From Vitellaria paradoxa (lineage: Eukaryota; Streptophyta; Magnoliopsida; Ericales; Sapotaceae), in NCBI GenBank assembly GCA_019916065.1, contig CM034243.1:744001-808000 (forward strand): DNA of 64,000 bases. The letters are read 5' to 3'. The position numbers and the translations under genes were made by a program. The notes beneath the pieces were generated by a model. That model worked only from the letters and a program-made list of their open reading frames with translations. It did no database searches and was not told the origin of the DNA. Below are positions 39,389 through 53,041 of this stretch, in pieces; the stretch's first letter is position 1, and the number at the start of each line of letters is the position of its first letter.

Positions 39389-41262
39389 CGGGTTTGGCTG
39401 TTATTGTTATGAATCGGTAACCGACTTGGCCCAAGAAAATCCTTTTCCTGCAGTCTCAAAGAACAAGTATGTTTGGTTCAATAGGAATGAAAACGTGACA
39501 CGAGCGGAAGTGGTAGAGAGATTTTAATGTTTGGTAGGGTAAGGAATTAAAATTCAATTTTTTTTTCTCTAGCGTTTGATATATATAAATACACTTGGTA
39601 ATAGAATAAAAATATTAGTTGAAAGACTAAATTAATATTTGTTTTAGAAATATATTTATAAGAAGCACAACTTTATTAATTTATGTCTTACAAGAAAATT
39701 TCATCCTTTATTTAATTTTTAAATATTATATTGAACTCAAATATGTTTCACAAATTGAAAAAGAAAATATTCTGATTTTTTTTATCAAAGATCAATTAAG
39801 CATAAAAATTTTTGCTCACCAATAAATTTTTATTCCAATTCATAAATTGTATTTATAACCAAACGTAGTATTTCAGTATTTAGAAGCTCAGAAAATGCAA
39901 GAAAAAATGGGAGGAAAAGGTCATAGTGTATTCATATTTATTTGTTTGGTCATATTATAATAGTTAATAATAATAATAATAATACATTTATTATTCTATT
40001 TATACTATTTTTTAGGAAATGTATTCTGTCGTGCATAGCCCGGTTCACTGCTAGTTAGAAGGAAAGGAAACATAATAGATTTTTCTTTTAATTTTTTCAA
40101 GCCAATTTGTGATTGAATAAGCCATTTTGCGCGAGCTGAGCAATAGTGTTTTCTTCATTTTCTCCATCCTCTGTTTTGGTATTTATCAAATTCATTATCG
40201 ATTTTCTGTCTTCTCCTCTCTGAAAATTTTTTTTTAATCCTTTTTTTAAGTTGATGAACAACAATGGACCGGAAAATTAGTTTTCTTTCCCCTCTTATCT
40301 TCCAATCTCTCTGTCGTTGCAAATCAAGAACCTGTCAAAGGGAAATACTATTTATTTATTTAATTTTTTTCGTATTTGGACACTTCTTTTTTTACAATGG
40401 ACAGGAAAATTAATTTTCTTTCCCCTGTTTATCTTCCAATCTCTTTGTTGTTCGGAATCAAGAACGTGTCAAAGGGAAAAATTATGTGTTTATTTATTTA
40501 ATTTTTCCTATCTAGACATTTCCACAATTCACAATTCCAAGCACCCAAGAAAAGATTAGCGGCATGATATTGATACATTAGATTTGGAATTGGAGACCAT
40601 GTTAGTTCAAATTTTGAACCATGGACTTCAATTTCAATTCAAAAGGAATCGGAATCGTGGAAAGGAAAAGGGGAAAAAAAAAAAATTGATATCATACAAT
40701 CTCCAGTTTACAGACTGAAAAGGGAATCGGAGTTTGTGAAAAATATTGAGAATCCAATAGAATTTCACTCGTAAACTGCACCGATCATGGTTTTGACATT
40801 TGACTTTGATAAGAATACAAGACCCTTGGCCTTTTATTTAACAGTTGAATGAATTTTCAACATATACGACTTAATTGAAGTAAGTAATCAGGGGGTAGTA
40901 AAGAATTCAACATAAACTAAACTAAACTCAAGCTCACCTAGCCAGCCAGCCAGCCCGCTAATAGTGATTTCCACCAAATTCTTACCTTGAACCATAGACA
41001 AAAAAACCTAGTCAAGCTTCTATTCAGCCATCGCCATAGTCTCATGCTCTGCTTATAAGCCCTGAAAGAACTCTCCGGACTCCCAGTTCTATTTAAACCA
41101 AACTGCACTTCATATTCCATGAATGCCCTCTTTGCAACTGAGCAGGAATAGATAAGCCTCCTACACACATCCATGACTCCAAAATTAGAGAATCATGTGG
41201 AGTTTTGTGAGCATCCAGAGACTTCTCAAACCAAGAAATATTCTAAAAATCATCTTCTTCCT
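39226..41262. other. Spacer between PPR and U-box genes (PPR upstream, U-box downstream)
   Basis: A (GT)n/(GA)n tract lies at 39330-39386 in the probable PPR leader. The middle part is AT-rich, with (AAT)n near 39964-39985. A tandem duplication at 40262-40525 is listed separately. The U-box 3' UTR probably occupies the last 200-300 bp. No gene was seen. Confidence 0.5.
40262..40525. repeat. 133-bp tandem duplication
   Basis: CAATGGAC(C/A)GGAAAATTA at 40262 recurs at 40395. Both copies continue through TTTTCTTTCCCC, TATCTTCCAATCTCT, ATCAAGAAC(C/G)TGTCAAAGGG and TTTATTTATTTAATTTTT. The copies are similar enough to suggest recent origin. Confidence 0.9.
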
Positions 41263-44200
41263 TCAGAAATAAGAGGACTGCTGATGAAGCACATTCAATT
41301 GAGCCAGAACTTTGGCTGCCAGAGATTTTGTGCTGCTATTTCCCCTCTGAGTCAAGTCAACTAAAGGCATCTGAGCTGAGGCTCCATACTTGTGTTTGAA
41401 CTCCACCTGCCGAAATATTCTCTCTAAAGAAATCAGAACTTTCTCCTGTAATCCAGGGGAAGGAGCACTGAGTAGTTTTATTATTGAAGGTATGGCTTTT
41501 GCTTCATCAAGCACCTTACTGCCACTTTGCAATCTTTCACCTTCAATCAATGTCAACAGTGCATCTAAAGCAGCTTCACAGGCTTCAGGATCTGGTCCCT
41601 CAAGAACCCTAACAAGAGGTCCCACTGCACCAGCTTCCAAAAGGCAAAATGATGACTCTACTGTACAAATTCCTCGATGAACTGGGCATACAGCTTCTGG
41701 TGGAGGTGAGAAGCACCATAATGCCCTACGCTTTGGGAATGGCCGACTCAGCGCAAGAGAACTTGCAGAAAACTGAGCAAGGGCCAAAGCTGCTCGTTTT
41801 TTCGTCAACCAGGAACCTGACTGTAGCAACTGCAGCAACACAGGAATCACACCAAGCTCAGCTGCTTTTTTTTGTGATTGAGGATTTGTTGAACTAGTAA
41901 AACAGTATATGGCTCTAACAGCATTCTCTATCAACTGATTTTCATGGGGCCCAGCGTGTCTTCTAATATGAAGAAAATTGAAAATAAGTGGAAGGCCTCC
42001 TGCACGTAATAGCCACTCAGTGATCTGGGGGCGTATGGGGAGGTTAGAGAGGATACCCATTGCAGAAGCAATTTCTTCCTCGTCACTGGATGTTTTAATG
42101 ATTTTGAGTAAGGTCCCAATTGACTCCTGACCCAACTGCTCCAAGACACAGATTTCGTCAACATCTTCTGTCAAGCAGCAGAGCAATTTGACAGCATTTG
42201 CCCGTACATTAAGATCATGAAGGTCACATAACGGAATCAGTACCTGCACAGCTGAGCACTGCAAATGCAATCAAAGCAGTTATAAGAGTTAATAGTTTGA
42301 CATGTAATATCCCAGTGAGAATATGGAGTATAAGTTGATGGGGGTGGTGGATGAATATAACTATATCAAGAATCGACAATACACTGAAAATCGAAATGGA
42401 GCCCTTAAAAGCCAATCAAGGGAGGCCAAAACAGGTCGTACCTTAAATTTCCTATCTCCACAATGTCTTACTATTATGAGATGTAAACAGAATCAATACC
42501 CACTTTGCAAGGCATCCCTCATGCGAAAAAAGATATTGGCAGGGTGAAGGACAAAAATGAAGTATGATAAGTGAAATGACAATACTTTAAATGGCAGCAT
42601 CTTCATGAATGGAGACTAGATTTTTAGCTAGCTATGAGTTCCAGGTCTCTATCATCTTCAACTGGCAGAACTCATTAAGTTGTGAATTTGAATATAAGAA
42701 CAAATTAGCCTTGATTAGAGGTGGCAATTATAACCTGAATCCATGAACCCGCTGCCTAAATAAATACGGATTAGATGGTTTTGGGATATGTCATAATTGA
42801 GTGGGTACAAAAGTTTTTTTTTTAATAAAAAAAAGTACGAAAGAACCTGTTAATAAATGGGTTTGGATGGGTTGACGTTGTAAACCCATAAACAGCCCAA
42901 TTGACTGTCTCTTATTTGAACACAAGCCCAATTAACCATCTCTTAATTAACGAATGAGTTTTTATTGCATTTAAATTGCAGCTTGGTTTCCACCAAAGCA
43001 ATGCGCAAAATACACTGGTTCGTACAGTGATAGAAGTATTGGTAGCAAAGATCAGTAAATATTGTTGGATGGGGAGTAGCTCATTTGTTTAGCTATTCAT
43101 GGTTGTGAAGTTAAGTTTGTTGTTGCAACCAGACAAAGCCGTCTTAATGGCCAATTGTTGATATATGTTGGGTTGAAGAGAAAGTTGTATATTATAGTTA
43201 GGCACGAAGAAAGAGAAGAGGGATTGAAATTATGTGTTGTGTCTCATACTCGTTATATTTAAGCATTCGTAAAGGTCAGATACTTGAGTATGCAGGGAAG
43301 GATGGGGGTGCAGGAGCGGTATGGTACAGTACTACATTAGCTCGTTGATAGGTGCTAGGACTTGCTAGCAAAAGCTGAGAGGTATACAGGTGTAAAAGAA
43401 ATTCGTTGGATAGTCAAGGGGTATTGGAGAGAGTACAACATCACAGCAGAGTGATCGTTGACTCCGTTGAGAAAAACAAAGATACAATAGCAACAAACAT
43501 CTCACTGGGAATCTTGTCCTAGTGAGCGGCGCAATCTAGACATTTTAAGGACTGTTTTAAAGACTATTTTTTATTGAGTTTCTCGTTCCAATATATATAG
43601 GACGTATTCATACTGAGTTCATATTAGGGTTTTCAAATGTTAGAGTTAAAAGAAAAGCGAAGAACAAGGTAAGAAGATTTCTCTAAGGATTTTCTTAAGG
43701 TTCTTTCATTTCCTTCTTGTAATTCTTTACTCCGTTGTTGAAGTCTGTAGCGAAAATCAGATTTTACCGTACTCGTTGATATACGCATATTGATGAAACA
43801 TGTAAATCTTGTGTTCTTCCTTGTGATTGTTTCTTGTTAGTTTGTTTTGATATTTTTCGCTTGTGTGTTGCATAAAGGTGATCTAATATGTTGCACAACA
43901 ATATGGCATTCGATTGAGGGGCGTGTGCGGGCATGTATTTATTTTTTTTTAACACAACAAAATTTACTTTTAATTTATTCAATTTTTGTACTTCAAAATT
44001 TATTCTTGGATATTTTCAGTAGGTAAAAAGAAATTTATTAATAACAAAATTATAAACACTTGTTTGAAAATTTTTGGTTTGCTCGTTTAGAAATAAAAAT
44101 AAAAAAATAAAAAAACAAATAAATAAATAATAAGCGAATCAAAATCGGGTTTATGGGTTTGATGTGATCCGTATTCGACCCGTCCAACATTGACCTGCTA

Positions 44201-47200
44201 TTAGATGGAAGTAACTTGAGTTGAACCCATTTACATGACAATTTGTTTTGACTCGATCCAAATCAGCCCCTCGCCAGCTCTAGCCTTGATAAGAACAGTT
44301 GCGATTGTTCAATCCCCACTAACCATCTATGTGGTTCCCACTCTTAATATATGATATTATTATCAACTAATTGTCCAGATATCTGGCTTGGCAAAAGTAC
44401 TTCCCTAAACGTAGAACAGAACACTTCTTACTTAGAAATATGCCACCTGTACGCAATCCTCTCGCCCTTTCATATTAAGCAAACACTTCGTAATGTAGCA
44501 TAGCAGCACGTGTATATATATGTATTTGACAAGTGACGTAGTAGGCCAACAATATCATCATAATGATGCACTTATTGAGTGAAACCAATACATGTAATCT
44601 ACCATATTACTCTTCATGGATTCATTTGCCACAAGTCTTGTATGAATATGACAAAACTAGATAAGCCAGCCCTTAGTCAACTGATTTTTAAGTTGTGCCC
44701 AATTTTACCATAAATGATCATATCTACGGTGTACTTAATGGCGGTCTTACCTTCATAGCATGTTGACATCCAATTTTCTACATAGCTTTGGGAATATATT
44801 TTTTTTCTTTAAAGCAGAGTCATATAGGTTTTGGTGGTGTTGTCATAAAAATTTTCCTTTTTTGCTATATTAAAATGTCTCTCACATGGAGCATTTGAAA
44901 AAGCCAGATGCATCTACTGCACAGCTCAGATGTCACAGATAATCTGCTCCACATAACATGATGAAAAACTCAGCTTCTAGTGGATTTTTATTTCAATTGC
45001 TTAGAACAGCATCCTCTGTCTACATGCTTATGATAGTTCTCTTTATACTTTTTTTTCTTAAGATTTTGGAAATGATTGTGTTGTGCTTGAATATCAAACT
45101 CCACATGCCAGTCTCACACTGTGACTCATTGGATCCAATCCCCTCCCAAAAAAGGAAAACAAGAAAAAGACCTCTTCTCCAAACAGACTTGCAATGAAGA
45201 TTGTGTAAGGTGCCTCACACCTTGAGTCACTCAAGCCTGAATGATCTCCTCTGAGGCCTTCTCACACCCCATAGCATCTCCTCATAAGTCTGTCGGTTTA
45301 TTCCTATTCCCCTAGAGATATCGCTGAATAGAAATTCACAGCTATGCCTACGCTCTAGTCCCTCCCAGCAAGACCCTTTGTTAAGAACCATCAACAAAGG
45401 GTTTATTGGCTTGAAAGCTAGAGAAATGATCACTGAGGCACTAGTCTGCTCACTCAAGACGTTGTGCCTCAACTTAATTATACCTTTACCACTGGGGGAT
45501 ATCTGATCATGTTGGACAGATGCAGCACCACTTAAAAGCCATATTGCCACAACAGCTTTCTAGTGGCCCCATGACCTATGATGACATGTCCATCTATAGC
45601 CTTCACGGCCAAGCATAGGGTCCATAAACTTGCTTTTCCAATAAATACAATAAGCTATCATTTATTCCAAAATTAATTGCTCTCACCTGTCTCCCAGCTA
45701 TTTGGAATTTCATAATCTCCTCCCCCCCGGGGCGTGCAGGCGTGGGGTTGCCTTCATGTTTCAAAGGTCAAAGTTATATTAAAATCTGATACTTTTTTTT
45801 CCCCTGCAGAAATGAGTTGTCATTCATTTTCTTGGATCTCATTTTGGATTAGATATGCCAATAAGTTATATGGGATTTTGTTTGGTAAATTTATTAATTT
45901 GAGGTTTCCTTTGTTTTTGTAACTTCTCTAATGTTTTTTTTTTTTTTTGACAAGTTAGGATGTCCAGGGCAGATTGTGCCCCTCTTGACTAATTCCTAAG
46001 GCCATAAAATTTATGATCAGATAAGTCGTTGGGGCTTTAAGAAGACTCAAACTGATGACTACTGAAGAGCAAACAAAAGTCCCAACCAGCTGAGCTGACA
46101 CTTAATACCCTCTTCTAAAGGAGCGGGTTAAAATCTGTAGGAGATCATTCCCACTTTTGGTAGGGATACTTACATTATCAAAAGAAAAAAAAGTACATCT
46201 ACACTCTATCCAATGAATTTGAGCTCATGAGAACTTGAGATTGTGTTTTCAGTGATTTTCTAACCTCACAGGGGTGAAATGTTGTGTTTCATTATCAAAC
46301 TCTTTTCCTTTATTAGGAACTGTTCATAACCACCAAAAAGCCCTATTTCAATCCAAAAACCCTGTTCTATTATGCCCCCCTCAGCCCAAATCCTTTCTTC
46401 CAGTTTTTGTTTGAGTCAAAAGGCACCTGAAAATAGAGTGGCCATTTCTCAAACATCCCCTCCCCCCCCCCAAAAAAAAAAAAATATATATATATATATA
46501 TATGGTGGCCATCCAGACTCCTTCGAGCACCTCATTATGTGCATATACAGAAACTACATAAGACATTCTCAACTGAGCTAGTTTCCAACAATTTCTCACT
46601 TGGAGAACTTAGACGTTTTTTCCCACTACAAAAACCTTAATGCAGATTGGTTCGGGACCGTATTTTCATGCGTCTGTTACTTCCTTGACTTGCAGACTGG
46701 GGCTTATCATTGTGATGGACCAGTTGATTGCTTTTATTTGAAAAATTATTTTATTATCATTAAGGATTTTATTTTATCATCATCCGTATTACCATTTGGC
46801 TTTGTTTAAGGGCTAATGTGCACCATAGGCCAACCCACTGTGGTTCCTGGTCAGCCTAATCCCTAAGTAGGATGTGACATGATGTCTAACCTACATTATT
46901 TTTTCGGCATTCTATTATCTTCTGTTTCCTTCATAAGTAATTACCTCCGCTACACAATTAAGCACATTGTTTTTCAATATATCCGGGTCCGTTGTCCAAA
47001 ATAACCACTATTTCACAAAATATGCTGACTTTTACTTATGCAGATTTGTAATTGTTTCTTTCCTGATTAACCCAGATAAGGTCATCTTCTCTGAAAGCGG
47101 GAAATAAAATCTTCCAAATAAGGATGCGTACCTGTGCTAACGTCTTCTTGATGGTAGTAGCCAAGGGAGATTGGCAAATTGCATGAAATGCCCGGAGAAT

Positions 47201-50200
47201 ACTTTGTTGCACAGTTGGTACTGTCAAATTAATCAATGAGAACAGTCTGCAGATATCTTCATCAGATTCCAACAAGGACACCTGTGTCTCACTTGAATCT
47301 TGGGACATGGTTGACATGGCAAGATGCACAATTGTGACTGCTACCGGTTCGCGCAAAGTTGGTGGTGATGTGTGACGGCAGAGAAGGTCAAGTAATGGGC
47401 CCACGGCACCTTCTTTTATCATTTGCAGCCCATTCTTTGGTAAGCTTGAGAGATTCTGAAGGGCTTCAACAGCTACTTTCTTCATTTCAGTATCATCATG
47501 TGAGATCAAGCGAAGTAGTGAACCTAGGATGCCATCTTCAATCAGAGATGATTTATTGTGGTCAGTCAACTCCATTTCTGCCAAAGTTTTTGCCATGATT
47601 AGCTTGACATCATCTGGTCCTGCAAAAACAGATGCCTTAGTGCTCATGGGTTATAAAATTCCCGTTTTGCATGTCACATGGGGCATTACAAGAAAGTCAT
47701 AACAGAGAACGTGTAGATTAGACCAAAACTAACTAAATTATAGCAGAACATCCAGGAAGATATGATGAAGATAAATAAACATCCTAAAATTGTGTCTCAA
47801 GTTCTCAACTATATGTGCACTAAGTTGCTCTTTTTTTTTTTTTGTTTTGATAAGACAAAAATATAATTTTGTTAAAAAAAAAAAAAAAGAGTAAAAAATC
47901 GTAAGCATAACAACTGCCAAAAAACAAAATGATGATAGAGAATCTTAAGGGCATATCATCAGAATAATACCAGTTGGTTGAACCAATTTAAAGGGGAAAA
48001 AAAAAACCTAACGGTAAAAAAATCATAAAAAGTCATATAATGACTTAAAATTAGATTATAGAGAATCTTAAGGCTCTGTTTGGCAAGAAGTAGGTGGTAC
48101 CTCAGCTACTAGCTTTTTGGTTTTTTCTAAAATAACCAAATTTACCCTCTTACATTTTAATCTTCTTTTAAACCCTCAAGGGCGAAAAGGTCAAATTAAC
48201 AAAAAGCTACAAAGCTAGCTACTAAAAAAGTTAGTTTTTTTCCCCTTCCCAAGCACAAAAAAAAAAAAAAAAAAAGCTAGCTTTTTTATGGCTAGCTACT
48301 AGCTAGCTAGCTATAGCTGTAAAAAAGTTAACTTTTTATTTCCCTAACCAAGCCTAAGAGTATTCTTAGTACAATGGACCGAATTGGACCATTTTGTTGA
48401 ATCAAAATAGAAAAGAAGAAATGTGCCTGGTGAAATGTAAACATTTTAGTATGAAATAAAAAATGTCAAATTAACAAAAAGCTACAAAGCTAGCTAGTAA
48501 AAAAGTTAGTTTTTTTCCCCTTCCCAAGCACAAAAAAAAAGCTAGCTTTTTATAGCTAGCTACTAGCTAGCTAGCTATAGCTGCAAAAAAGTTAGCTTTT
48601 TATTTCCCAAATTGTTAGTACAATGGACCGAATTGGACCATTTTGTTGAATCAAAATAGAAAAGAAGAAATGTGCCTGGTGAAATGTAAACATTTTAGTA
48701 TGAAATAAACACTGTCCAACACTACTCCAATTATCTTTCACTACATAATATATACGATATAAATACTTTCACCACATACAATATATGTACAAATATATAA
48801 TAAATAAGCCATATAAAATTTAATTAATTAAATTGATTGAACCACCAGTTTGTTTAATAAGTTCAACTGATTGAACCACCAGTTGAACTTCCAAAGAGAT
48901 ATCTACACAAGTTGATGTCCGAAGTGGTGCCAATTACCATTGTGACTAATCAGTTTTTTAACCTTTCTGATTATTGTCATCTCTGAATAGAAGTTCAAGA
49001 TGCTTTTGCATAAAGTTCAGCTAGAAAGATGATAAATTTTGGCAGGTTAGTCAAATTATAATGTTTCCGCTAATAGGAGCCTTATTATGGGAGAAGGTTT
49101 GAATTTAAGAGAGAGTCTCAGGGCTGTTTGAGGCTACTTCTCATGTTAAGCATGCATCAATTTGTTAATAATGCTAGGGTTGATTTCATCAAATTATCAA
49201 CTTCTTAAAATAATGTTCCAACTAGTATGGTGCCACTATAACATACAAAATATCATTATCTTATAAAGGAAAAAACAACATCGGGTTTAAGGAAAGAACC
49301 TAAAAAGAGACGCTGCAGCAAATGCTTAAAATAGTTTGCCTTTGCCATCTGGATAACATTCTGATTAGAGAATGAAAGATTCTCCAAAAGCTCTGTTGCA
49401 TCTCTGGCAGCTTGATTGTCATCACTGCTTGACATAGTCACTAAAAGGAGTATACAACCTTGAACCTTCCCGATGCAGTCTCGTACGGACTCACTTTTAG
49501 AAAGTTCCAATAGTAATGTGACTGCTAACTTCCTTTCAGTAGGTCGACGTCCAAGAGAGTGAACAATAGATTCAATTGCGTTATCAACTTTTATAATTCT
49601 TTCCTGCAAAGTGTTTCAGCTTCACATTATTAAATCTAAGAAGATAAACCAACCTTTCTAGTTAAAGATGAATCATATACATTATGAAAGACTTACAATG
49701 ACTGAGAAAGAAAACGAATTTGGAACTGCTAGCAAATTGAAAGCTAAGCTATGTGATTCTAAAAATTTCCCCAGGTGAAAACAGACATGTATCCTATGTC
49801 AACAATAATATATGGACTAAAACAGCATGGGTTCATGAAAAGAAATGCATATGTTATGTTCATCCATTGACTCTAAACTAGTCTATATTTCTAGATAACA
49901 CATAAATATGGTGAATTTTCATCCAATATATGCGAGATACCCTATTTTTATCTGTGCACTGGGTTGCCCCTTCCACTACCTCTACTCCCTCGGATTTTCC
50001 CTATCTTTTTGAGCACTAGATAGTATTGATAATTGATTTTTTTCCGGCTATTCACAGAATATAAGAAGAAGGCAATTGAGTCCTAAGTTTTCAGCACTGG
50101 TGTTGTATGTGTTGAATTTTCAAAGGATGGAGGAGATGTTTGGCCGTATAGATTTGCAATATGAGGTGGCTACAGAGATTTAGGCCCTTATGTTGTCTAT

Positions 50201-53041
50201 TTCTAAAGTATGTTAGATTATGGCCACTTTGATTAAACATCTTATGGCCTATGGGAAAAAATATTAGAAGAAAGTGTGGAAGGGGCCCCTCTTTGCATGA
50301 TATGGTGCCTTTGTAAGGCAAGAAATAGGCGTATCTTTGTGGATAAAGCTATGCCTTTACATAAGAGTTGTATAGCTAATAGTTTACATTTTGGTGTAAG
50401 GGAATGTTTAGTGATTTATCTTTTTATCTTTTGGATTTTTGGAAGAGCTCAATTTGAGAGTTGAGCTTCTTTAGATCTACTTTTGCACATGTTTCCCCTT
50501 AGATGCTTGTTATATGTAATTGTTTACCTATAAAAAAAAATAAAAATAAAAAATAAAAACTAAGGGCATGCATAGAGACATAGGGAAATGTATACAACAT
50601 GATGCAGACATGCTAGCATGGCAATTAGCAAGTTTAAAAAATATTAGGACATAACCATGGGCGGACCGACTAAGGACTGATTTCAAAAATTACACCAATA
50701 CTCTATTGGTTTTACTCTTGTTTACTTATAAATTTTACTTTTTTCCCATTGTTATTAAGCTTTTACCCCCACTATTTTTTACTTTTGCCCCTATTTACCT
50801 TAAAAATGTAATTTTGCCCCCATTAATTACAACTTTTAGGTCCACCCACAATTAATATACTTTTACACCTGTAAATGAAAATAATAGACATTTCTTCAAA
50901 ATTGTATATTACAAACGCATTTATATTTTACCACTGATACCAGACTTTTGGGTCTTTTATCCAACTCATCTGGGATATGCATGGAGTATGCTAATCATTT
51001 TTATGCAAGAGGAGCACTGTTGGTTTTATGTTAGAATTACTTTTACAATTAAACATTGGGAAGTAAGTGTGAACAAAAAACCCTAATATTTATTCAAGAA
51101 ACTCTGTTGATACGCAAATTGAAGTTTTGGATTTTCATATCTCTAAAATTAAAATTCTCAATCAAGGGATATTAATAGGTATAACTTCAATATCATTTTT
51201 ATTTTAAGAATATATCTCAAGTTATTTTCTCCAAACTAGCAATATTTTTCATGTGCAGCTAAGCAATGAAAGTGCATACTCCACCAGTGTTCAAAGTATG
51301 TACAGGTCTAAAAAGAAATGACCACACGCGTGCCTGATGAGCATTGACATCTGAAATGCATCCAACATGGATACACCACCTTCTTAAAAGTGTATGTGCC
51401 TGACTAAATTTGAATCAATTTATAATGATGAAAAAACACTCGTCAGCCAACTACAATATTCTCTCTAGATATCAAACTTGGGTGCTCTTTGAAATTCATG
51501 CCCGACCCTTAACAGTTCTATATATGGTAGCTCATTAATATGCAGATTTATAGGAAGCCAAATCCCAAGAGAAAAGATGAAAAAAAAAATCTGAATTTAC
51601 ATGCCCTAAAGAGAGAAAAAAGCTCATGTAGCTAATACTTCGGGTTAGAGGCAAACACACACTAACGATCAAAAAAAGGAAAACACACACGCATGCACAC
51701 ACGTGCGCACACAGAACATATACACAAGCACGTCTACGGACATGTGCACACAAAACAAACAAACGCATGCACATGCATATCCAGAGTTACGATTACAATT
51801 AGGGGTACCTTAGCATCATCACTATCTCTCACAAGGATGCAGAGGATTGCAAGAGCATGATTTCTTATGTCTCGATTTTTAGCACTGAGAAGTTCAATAA
51901 GGATAGCCATGTAATTCTCCAACACTATCCATTCTCGGTGAATGTCCCGTTGCTCGCAGAGATCCTGCAGCTTTCCCAGGCAATTAAGTACTTCTTCCTC
52001 CTCTCCGAACAAGAGATTTGGTTTCATGGAAGCAATTGTGATCATGGTATTTCGATCCTTCCATTCTTCAATCGATTGCCGTAGAGTTTTGTTAGGTCGC
52101 AGAACCCTGGTGTCCAAAGGTACCATGGTCAAGGGACACAAATTACTTCCATCAGAAAACCACTTCTCTATGGCACTTCTCTCAAATGTGTGCCCCGAAG
52201 AAGTCTCCACTGGGTCTACCATAACTTCCCTAGTGATCGGGCAAATAAATGACTGGAGAGGTTCCAGTGGTTGGTTACCCAAAGAATTCCGCTTGGTAAA
52301 ATACTTAGTTTCTTTCTCATTTGGAGAAGAGGTAGCATCTGCTCTTTCCAGCAAAGCAATTATTTGATCCATTTGTATAGCTTCTGCCTGGTCCTTTCGC
52401 AGTTGTGCATTTTCTATTTCCCTCTTGAATTCTTCAAATTCTTTCTTCAATGACGACTGCTCAGTCGAAATTCCAACAGCCTCTGCAATTGAAAACAACA
52501 ATTTGTTGGCATATGAGCGATCAACATTCCTATCCTGTATTCCAGACTCAATTTTCTCCAAAATTTCTTCCTCCTCTATAGCAGCCTTGAACTCCGCATT
52601 TTGCATATTGTCACATAGCTGACTGATCTCTGCAATTATATCTGACGAGATATTCAGTGAACTCAAATTAAAGAGACCTAATGCCTGGCTAATCCCTCTT
52701 GCAGTGTCCCCTAAACGCTTAGCAATTGACCTGCAGTTCATTAATAGATATACTTTATTTTTCTTACTGCATTCCTCCTGTAATTGCTGTGCAACTTTGA
52801 CCTCCCGATTAAGAATCATGATAGCATTATTTAAGCCATCAGAATCACTGATATTCTTCCTCATCAACTCTTTTAGGAGAGGGACAATCTTATTCAAGTA
52901 AGTTGCAAGTTTCACGAAACTCTCTCTTTCAATGAAGACATTCTTGGAATGAATTACAATCTCAATGATTACCTCAATAATCTGGGAAAGAACTTCCACA
53001 GCTGGTGCAAGTGAGGGACTAGTAATCACATCCAAAACCAT
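41263..53041 (-). CDS. U-box/ARM-repeat E3 ubiquitin ligase, PUB42/43/44-like
   Basis: Four coding exons, 51809-53041, 49300-49603, 47132-47619 and 41263-42258, join in phase to 1006 residues. The N-terminal helical region (about 1-250) is followed by a U-box at about 261-335 (FICPITREVMVDPVETSSGHTFERS, CPLTMVPLDTRVLRPNKTLR). Many armadillo-type repeats follow (for example AVEALQNLSSLPKNG, GAVGPLLDLLCRH, AVRAIYCFTSS, EAGAVGPLVRVLEG, EAALDALLTLIEGE). CFSPPPEAVCPVHRGICTVESSFCLLEAGA is characteristic of the SAUL1/PUB42-44 group, plasma-membrane-associated ligases linked to senescence and immunity (family knowledge). Introns are 2.2, 1.7 and 4.9 kb, unusually long here because of transposon insertions. 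The start ATG at 53041 follows a leader-intron acceptor by one base. Confidence 0.92.
42716..44282. mobile_element. hAT-type non-autonomous element in U-box intron 3
   Basis: An exact 8-bp direct repeat GCCTTGAT flanks the element (42708-42715 and 44283-44290), the target size of hAT elements. The ends TAGAGGTGGCAA (left) and, reverse-complemented, TAGAGCTGGCGA (right) match at 10 of 12 positions. The interior (1567 bp total) has GGGTTTATGGGTTT / AACCCATAAACAGCCC-type blocks near both ends and no recognisable transposase, so it depends on a related element elsewhere. Insertion is in intronic DNA and leaves splice sites intact. Confidence 0.85.
45934..46105 (-). mobile_element. tRNA-derived SINE in U-box intron 3
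   Basis: Read on the minus strand it begins near 46105 with an A-box-like CAGCTCAGCTGGTTGGGA, then a B-box-like GTTTGAGTC near 46044-46054. It ends in a poly(A) tail seen as T16-17 at 45934-45950. It is unrelated in body sequence to the SINE at 2687-2888. A clean target duplication was not found, so the copy may be older. Confidence 0.65.
48070..48715. repeat. CTAG-rich MITE with a 275-bp tandem duplication in U-box intron 2
   Basis: AGGCTCTGTTTGGCAAG near 48071 and the reverse complement of the segment ending near 48358 (AGGCTTGGTTAGGGAAAT) form MITE-like ends. Inside lie GCTAGCTACTAGCTAGCTAG hairpin-prone runs. TCAAATTAACAAAAAGCTAC at 48191 recurs at 48466, giving a tandem copy with period 275 that is nearly identical to its end near 48710, including the flanking AATGGACCGAATTGGACCAT. 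The duplication is recent and takes in both MITE and flank. Confidence 0.8.
50100..50550 (+). mobile_element. Truncated LINE 3' end in U-box intron 1
   Basis: One frame reads VWKGAPLCMIWCLCKARNRRI and FVDKAMPLHK. It matches the pattern of the zinc-binding domain at the C-terminus of plant LINE reverse transcriptases (W..P..L.W.LW..RN.R.F). The segment ends in an A-rich tail (50533-50559), as expected for a 5'-truncated L1-type insertion on the plus strand, opposite to the host gene. Stops interrupt the frame. Target duplication not resolved. Confidence 0.55.

Noticed and set aside
45227..45550. Minus-strand frame of 107 codons in U-box intron 3
   Set aside because: No recognisable domain, and it lies in a transposon-rich intron. 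Could be an old transposon fragment but cannot be supported.
47212..47226. GGTACTGTC motif in the U-box gene as part of the MULE motif system
   Set aside because: It is a single copy in conserved coding sequence; chance occurrence. The lone CCGGTACTGTTT at about 12646 in the RPC10 intron is likewise treated as chance.
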